From positions 186,001-250,000 of the forward strand of contig JAPVLO010000401.1 in assembly GCA_027257055.1 (NCBI GenBank): 64,000 nucleotides of DNA, written 5' to 3'. The stretch's first letter is position 1, and each line of letters starts with the position of its first letter. Of this stretch, positions 57,993-64,000 are shown one piece after another. The position numbers were made by a program, and so were the translations under genes. Source of the DNA: Cephalopachus bancanus (lineage: Eukaryota > Chordata > Mammalia > Primates > Tarsiidae). The notes below the pieces were generated by a model. It had not been told where the DNA came from and made no database searches. It worked only from the letters and a program-made list of their open reading frames with translations.

Positions 57993-58341
57993 AAAAATCC
58001 ATTTTTAAAAAACATCTGTAAGGACCTAAAGTTTTTCATTTCAACTTTATATGAAAAGAGTGTCTAGAGGGAGAGTTTGGGTGATCCATAATGGGAAGAC
58101 TATTGCTCCTTTCCCTTTGGCATATGTCAATAATAATAATTTAAAAATGCTACCACTGCCATTGTTTAATAAAAATTAATTGCCTGTGGGCCAATAATAA
58201 CATGTCGTTAGAGCATGCCACAGTTTTGCTCTCTAAAAAGAGAAGTGAAAGAAAACAAGCAAAAAATTCTTTTGGCCATTCTCTTGCTAAGCTATGGTGT
58301 GGCCATGTGCTCTTTGAGCTATGACTGTTGCCATGTTTCTT

Positions 58342-58626
58342 TCTTTTTTTTTTTTGAGTTGGAGTCTCACTCTGTCACCCAGACTGGAGTGCAGTGGCCG
58401 CTCCCGGCCACCACAGCCTCGACCTGCTGGGCTCCGGCCATCCTTCCGCCTCAGCCTTCCGAGTAGCCGGAATTACAGGCATGCGTTACCACGCCCGGCT
58501 GATTTTTTAATTTATTGTAGAGATGAGGTCTTGCTGCCCAGGTGGGTCTTGAACCCGCGGGATCAGGCAATCCACTCACCTCAGCCCCCAAAGGCGCGGG
58601 ATTATAGGCTGAGCCACCGAGCCAGG
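58342..58626 (-). mobile_element. Young lineage-specific dimeric Alu
   Basis: CpG-rich full dimer with an 11-bp target-site duplication ccatgtttctt (58331-58341 and 58627-58637). Confidence 0.97.
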
Positions 58627-58637
58627 CCATGTTTCTT

Positions 58638-59624
58638 AAGCTTTGGATCCCTTCCCCTACCTTGGGGAGGTGAATCTCCTCTTTCTCTCTCTAATTTACT
58701 TTCTAAATAAACTATATTTTCTAATTAAAAAAAGAAATTCTTTTGAGTTGATGTTTTAAGAAAATATATGCAGAGATAATACGGAATACAATTTGAATTC
58801 TATTTCAGGAAATATTTTTAGGAAGAGCTCTTTGTGCCTTGGTACTCATTATTTTCCCCCACCTCCCAGTTCTGTCAGCGATAAGTCCTGTTACACCTAA
58901 GTTACTGTGACAATTATCACAGATTTTAAGGAACATTGTGCTAAGCCTCAGGGAAGCAAGTGAATTAAATGAAATAATGAATTAATGACTGCAGAGTGTT
59001 TTGTTGAAGAAAAAGACTCCTTCCTCCTACAATCACCATCTCCATAAACAAAAAAACTGTGTTTAACTCAATAACATATCAGTATCAAGTTAAAGTTAAG
59101 GATGCCTTTAGTTTCAGTAGAACCATGGTAGAGGGCAAAGAAATGCTTTTCTGTATAGTGCTATCATATTTCAAAGTAAGACTGCTAAACAATGTATTTT
59201 TATATATTTTAAACTGAGGATTCTGTTAAATCTCCAGGAATCGTAAGTATCAAATATTATTATTTGAAAAGTCAAAAAGAAGGACTTTCATGGCACCTTA
59301 AGTAAAATGGTGAGAAAGGTAGGAGGGCTTCCCTAAGATGCAAAGTCCTAAGGAATCATTGATTCTGTTGTCTCTGCTGTTGTGATGTTCATACTTCAAG
59401 GACTGTCAGCTATACAGCTATGGACTCACCAAGTCATGCCTCCAAAACCCTCAAGTAGTCAGCCATACAGCTGGCTCACTTTAGGAGCACCTCATCTTGG
59501 CTTTGTTCAAATAGCTCAGGATCCATTGTGAACCACAGATGGACCAAAATCCTAAGCCTCACTGCTAGGAGGAAGATGTTGCCCTGCATGAGTTTCTCAA
59601 GTGTGATACCTCTCCACTTTGGGC
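58638..59624. other. Unassigned sequence
   Basis: No recognised feature. Confidence 0.35.
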
Positions 59625-59642
59625 TGAATCTTCATTTTCATT

Positions 59643-60781
59643 CTTTTTTTTTTTTTAAACTTTTTATTTTAAAGATGTGGGGTACAATTCAGGATTAGGT
59701 ATACAAATGTTCATTATGTGGGTACTCTTGTTGATGAGGTGTGTCCCTGTCCCCCGGAAAATTCTCATTATGGCCAATCCCACCTCCCTACCCTTGCAGT
59801 TTCCTGCTACTGCCAGTCCTTTTCTTATCGTATTACGATAATTGGTCAAGGTTCGCTTATGAGTGAGAATATGTGATACTCAGTTCTTTGCTTCTGTGAT
59901 AGATCACTCTAAGTCCATCCAAGTTGCTGTGCAGTTCACAATTTTGTTCTTTATGGCTGTGTAATAGTCCATTGTGTATATGTACTATATATTTTTTTTA
60001 TCCAGTCCACTTTGTATGGGCAGCACGATTGATAACGTATTTTGGCTAATGTGAACAATGTTGCAATAAACAAATGTGTGCAGGTATCTTTTTCATAGAG
60101 TGATTTGAGTTCCTCTGGGTATATTACCAGTAGGGGGATTGCGGGGACATAGGAAGGTCGATTTTTGGATCTTTTAGGAATTGCGAAACTGTTTTCCATA
60201 GAGGTTGTATTAATTTTCACTCCCACCAACAGTGTAGAAGTGTTCCCTTTTCCATGTATCCTCTCCAGCATCTATCGTTTTTTGAATTATTGATGATGGT
60301 CATCCTGACTGGAGTTAGGTGGTATCTCAGTATAGTTTTAATTTGCATTTCTTTGATGACTAGTGAGGCAGAGCGTTTTTTTTCATGTATCTGTTGGTTG
60401 CTCATATGTTTTCTTTTGAGGACTGTCTATTCATATTTTTGCCCTCTTTGTAATGGGGCTGTTCGTTTTTTTCTTTTCGGCACATTTGAGTTCCTTGCTG
60501 ATCCTAATGTTAGGCCTTTGTCAGACAGACATACAGATGGAAAATATTTTTTCCCCAGTCTGTGGGCTGTCTCCCTGCTCTCTTGATGGTTTCTTTTGCT
60601 TTGCAGAAGCTTGTCAGTTTGATGAGATCTCACTTGTCTATCTTATCTCTTATGGTTGCTAGTTCCAGTTTCCATAAGTGTGTCTCCTGCATTTTCTAAG
60701 GTTCTTATAGTTTGAGGTTTTACATTTAGCTCTTTGATCCATTTAGAGTTGATTTTTGTGTATGGTGATAGGCAGGAATCT
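59643..60781 (-). mobile_element. 5'-truncated L1, local lineage
   Basis: About 1.14 kb of the ORF2 C terminus and 3' UTR, antisense. It gives broken frames with [24 protein letters not shown] and LAVAGNCKG, and shows small internal deletions near 60000 and 60510-60660. An 18-bp target-site duplication tgaatctYcattttcatt (59625-59642 and 60782-60799) has one mismatch. Confidence 0.96.
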
Positions 60782-60799
60782 TGAATCTCCATTTTCATT

Positions 60800-61309
60800 T
60801 GTTTAGGGAAGAGAAGACCTGGCATCAGAGTCTGGCTCGGATACTGAAAACTTATCAAAAGTTTATACTTTATAGTCTTCTATTCTTGTGTCTTCTAACC
60901 CTAAAGTAGTTACTCAGAACTTGTCCCCCAAGTGCTTATATCTTATTTGGAGGGAAATTGTGGGTGTTTGAGGGTCAGATACACGTGAGTGACTGGATTT
61001 GAACCTGCATATGTCAGTTACAAAAAAAACAAAACAAAACAAAACAAAACCCATTTCTGTAGTCAGTGTAATCATCAAATCTGATCTTACTTGCCCAACA
61101 CAATATAAGAAAAATGTTCAGAATTTCTGATACATTATTAAAAAATGCTCTGAATTTCAGGCATTTGACTATTTGTAAGTGAAAATATTCAGATGTGATC
61201 ATTATATTTCCATGCATTGAAGTTTATATATGAAGACAGTTATTCAGTAGACACTTCCTGAGACCAAACATATGGTACATGATACAAACCAAGAAGAATT
61301 AAAACAATA
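60800..61309. other. Unassigned sequence with (AAAAC)n
   Basis: A short (AAAAC)n run at 61025-61049; nothing else recognised. Confidence 0.4.
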
Positions 61310-61323
61310 AAGAAGCTAGAAAT

Positions 61324-61627
61324 GAGCCAGGCTCGGTGGCTCAGCCTGTAATCCCGTGCCTTGGGAGACTGAGGTGAGTGGATTGCCTGAGCCCGTGGGT
61401 TCGAGACCCGCCTGGGCAACTTGGTGAGACCTCATCTCTACAATAAATAAATAATTAGCCGGGTGTGGTAGCGCGCGCCTGTATTTCCGGCTACTTGGAA
61501 GGCTGAGGCGGAAGGATCACCAGAGCCCAGCAAGTCGAGGCTGCGGTGGCTGGGAGCGGCCACTGCACTCCAGTCTGGGTGACAGAGTGAGACTCCAACT
61601 CAAAAAAAAAATAAATAAATAAATAAG
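61324..61627 (+). mobile_element. Lineage-specific dimeric Alu
   Basis: Full dimer with an (AAAT)n tail and a 14-bp target-site duplication aagaagctagaaat (61310-61323 and 61628-61641). Confidence 0.97.
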
Positions 61628-61641
61628 AAGAAGCTAGAAAT

Positions 61642-63847
61642 AATGATAACACCTATCATTTGCTGCCTACTTTTCCTGTGCCAGGAACTGTGACAAAGGT
61701 TTTTAAGGGATTATTCACTGAGAAAATCTCAGATCATAAAACCTACACATTTTAGAATCAGGATATAAGCACAACTGATCAGTCTATGGGCTTAACCTCC
61801 ACAATGCAGCTATCACATTTCACACAATAGTGCAAATGGGCATCTAGGGACAGCCACAGAGAGATCTGAGGCAAGAAGTCTTCTTGAAAGACATATTTGG
61901 AGTCAATTTTGACATATGGTCCTATGGTTCAAAGTTATAGGGTATACGAACAACTTGAAGCACATCGATTAAGAAATTTAAAAATCATTAAATATTTTGG
62001 AAGAAGCAATGCCACATGTACTAACTTAAATGAACTTAAATGAACTAGTAATTTACCACCATTTCCCATTTCTTCATCTCTCTAGTTCACCAAAGCACTA
62101 CTGACATAATTTTCATGCACTGTCATTTCAGCTCAAATACTTTCCCATCATCACCTTTCCTAGCTTTGGTTTACAAATCCATATTAGTCACTTTTTCCCA
62201 GTCAGACCACAGAAAACTTTCATGATATTAGTCCTTACCAGGATATCTGGCTTATCAGAGGCTCTTGTAGATATTGGTTGAATGCATTCTAATGAAGATG
62301 GTTTCATTTTTATCTTCAATTCTCTTTCTTGTTTTCATAGCCACATCATTTTCATTAATTACACTTTCTCATTCCAAACTCACTCTATCCTTCCCTTTGC
62401 AAAGATGAAAAATATATAAAATCGAGCTCTTAATGAGAATGAGAATGATAGGAGACATTACGACTTTTCCAGGACTTGTAGTGGATACAACAATTCTAAG
62501 GCAGGAGACAGAATCCTCTTGAAAGATAAAGAATTCAATTTAGACAGAAGGGCCTTCTGATTCTCATTTGTGTTTAAGTGGTGTACGTTGGATAGTTGTT
62601 GTATCATTGGCTGCCAGATAGAATCTGTTGATGATTTGATTTTGAAAGAATTAAAACGAGTGCCTCTAGAAGTAAGTTGTCAGGAATTAGCTAACTGCTT
62701 CTTTAGACTGGACAAATACACTTCTTTTTGGACTACATTCATGCCTTTCCCAAAGGGACATTGTCACACAATGTTTGCACAAGTGCTTCCTATTTGTAAC
62801 TTTGCCAGAACTGTGTTCAGTGTGAGTCTGCTTACAGACCCAAGATTGCTAGAGTTGCCAACATTCAGACATCAGTAGTGACCTCACTAATGCCATTTTG
62901 ATAAAACGTTTCCATCACTGCTTCTCTTATATCTTGTTCTTGACGCATATTTGGAGTGTCTGGCCTACATTTCCCCACATCCTTCATTGACCACATATTT
63001 GTTTGATGGGGTGTTTTTCAAGTTGTTAGTGTTCTGTACTTTTAATCCCTTTTGGCTAGAACCCAAATGTTTGGTGCGCCAGGTCGTGAGCCTTTCACCT
63101 TGGCAAGAAAAATTCTGCTAAAGGAACCATAATGAGGATAATTGCCTTTTCAGAGGTTTCATATAGTTTATCTCCCTCTGTCACTGTTACTTGGGGAAGA
63201 GTTACTTTTCTTCTCTGTGCTTCTTTAAAATAAAGATAGCCAGTAGATTTGAAGGGTCTGCAACTGCTGTTTTTTCTTTTACTACATTTTAGCTAATTTT
63301 GTTTCCACAGTGGTCTCTTCTCTGAGTTCTGAGCTGCCTACACTCTGGAATTGGTTACTTTACTAATGGAAACAGCCTCTGCCTCAGATCATTGTCATCT
63401 CATGGTCCCTTGGGTTCTAATATTGACTTTCCTGTCTTTTCAGATTTCTGAATGACAGCCTTACCTTAACCTCTAGGCTATATGTTCCTCACCTCTAGTC
63501 TTATTGAACCCTTTGTTTATCCACATATAGCTCATCTATATTTAAACTATCTCAGAAATTTCTACAGAAATATTTGAGACTAGTAAATTGAGCCTTTGTC
63601 CTTGGTGCTTCCCTCAGCTATTAGCTCTTCCTTTGATCAGTTTTCCATGATCTTTCTTTGCTAAGTAATCAGCAAAAACAACATCAACTAGCTTTCTTTA
63701 CTGTTGAGCTTGTAATATATAAATGTACACTTTGAATATTTGAAGGGGTGTATACTATGAAGCTGTATCCATTATAGAATCCACTTATTGGTTGCCTTCT
63801 AAACATCCTTATTTCTCTAGCTTTAGGTGTGCATCCTAAGTACTCTG
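61642..63847. other. Unassigned sequence, repeat-poor
   Basis: Over 2 kb without a recognised transposon. The longest plus frame (62570-62878, 102 codons, starting MFKWCTLDS) has no known domain, no recognisable splice structure and no homologue I can name. It is unlikely to be coding but cannot be excluded. Confidence 0.4.
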
Positions 63848-64000
63848 AAGTGGTGCTTCTAATCCATGGCTACGTACTCAGATCATCTGGAGAGCTTTTA
63901 AAAAATAAAGATGCACCAGCCCCACCCCAGACATACTGAATTTGGAGTCTTTGTGGTATAGGAACTGGATATTAAAAAAAAAATACTTCCTAGGCAATTC
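63848..64000 (+). mobile_element. hAT-Charlie MER5-like element, runs past the window end
   Basis: 'gtggtgcttctaatccatgg', 'atctggagagcttttaaaaa' and 'ccagccccaccccagacata', then 'ctgaatttggagtctttgtg' follow the MER5A order. The right terminal repeat lies beyond base 64000. Confidence 0.8.

Noticed and set aside
58321..58710. 129-codon plus-strand frame
   Set aside because: Antisense Alu translation ([21 protein letters not shown] pattern is shared by many Alus here).
62570..62878. 102-codon frame as a real exon
   Set aside because: No recognisable domain, splice context or family. Length is within chance expectation for a 64-kb window. Kept only as a low-interest finding.

Overview
The window is ordinary mammalian nuclear DNA, and I find no credible host protein-coding exon, tRNA, rRNA, snRNA or processed pseudogene in it. 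The only long open frames are the two decayed frames of a near-complete L1 retrotransposon (minus strand, 12609-19237). The rest is an AT-rich intergenic or intronic landscape of dimeric Alu SINEs, L1, L2 and MIR remnants, MaLR-type and other ERV LTRs, hAT-Charlie (MER5-like) and mariner-like fossils, and microsatellites.

Organism: dimeric 7SL-derived Alu elements restrict the source to primates. Most Alus here belong to one distinctive subfamily. It has a GCGGG-TTCGAGA-CCCGC hairpin in the left arm, a 'ctacaataaat' central linker, and a GTGGCC...GGCCAC hairpin in the right arm. It lacks the tRNA-fusion SINEs typical of galago and loris and the right-arm signature I associate with lemurs, and it is not a human-type AluJ/S/Y consensus. 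By exclusion I lean towards a tarsier, with moderate to low confidence; a non-anthropoid primate is the safe statement.

Layout: 1-6 kb is mostly unassigned sequence with an old L1 tail, an MLT1-type LTR and a mariner-like MITE. 6-12 kb holds MaLR LTRs, one split by Alus, and a perfect 42-bp-arm palindrome followed by a tandem duplication. 12.6-19.2 kb is the full-length L1, with a duplicated 3' UTR and a 12-bp target-site duplication. 20-25 kb is Alu-rich, with a twin-primed (inverted) L1 and a third nested LTR. 25.5-27.4 kb is a repeat-poor island. 27.4-31 kb is old L1M sequence plus a local duplication. 31-41 kb mixes Alu, L1, L2, MIR and an ERV LTR. 41-48 kb contains two related LTR-like segments, a half-Alu insertion with perfect target-site duplications, and a clean solo LTR. 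48-61 kb holds two 5'-truncated L1s of the same lineage as the full-length copy, many minus-strand Alus and a strong CTCF-like motif. 61.6-64 kb is largely unassigned and ends inside a MER5-like transposon.

No operon-like or pathway logic applies; the story is one of layered insertions. Repeat family names come from recognising consensus phrases by eye, so subfamily names are provisional. Boundaries are firm where a target-site duplication is given and approximate elsewhere.
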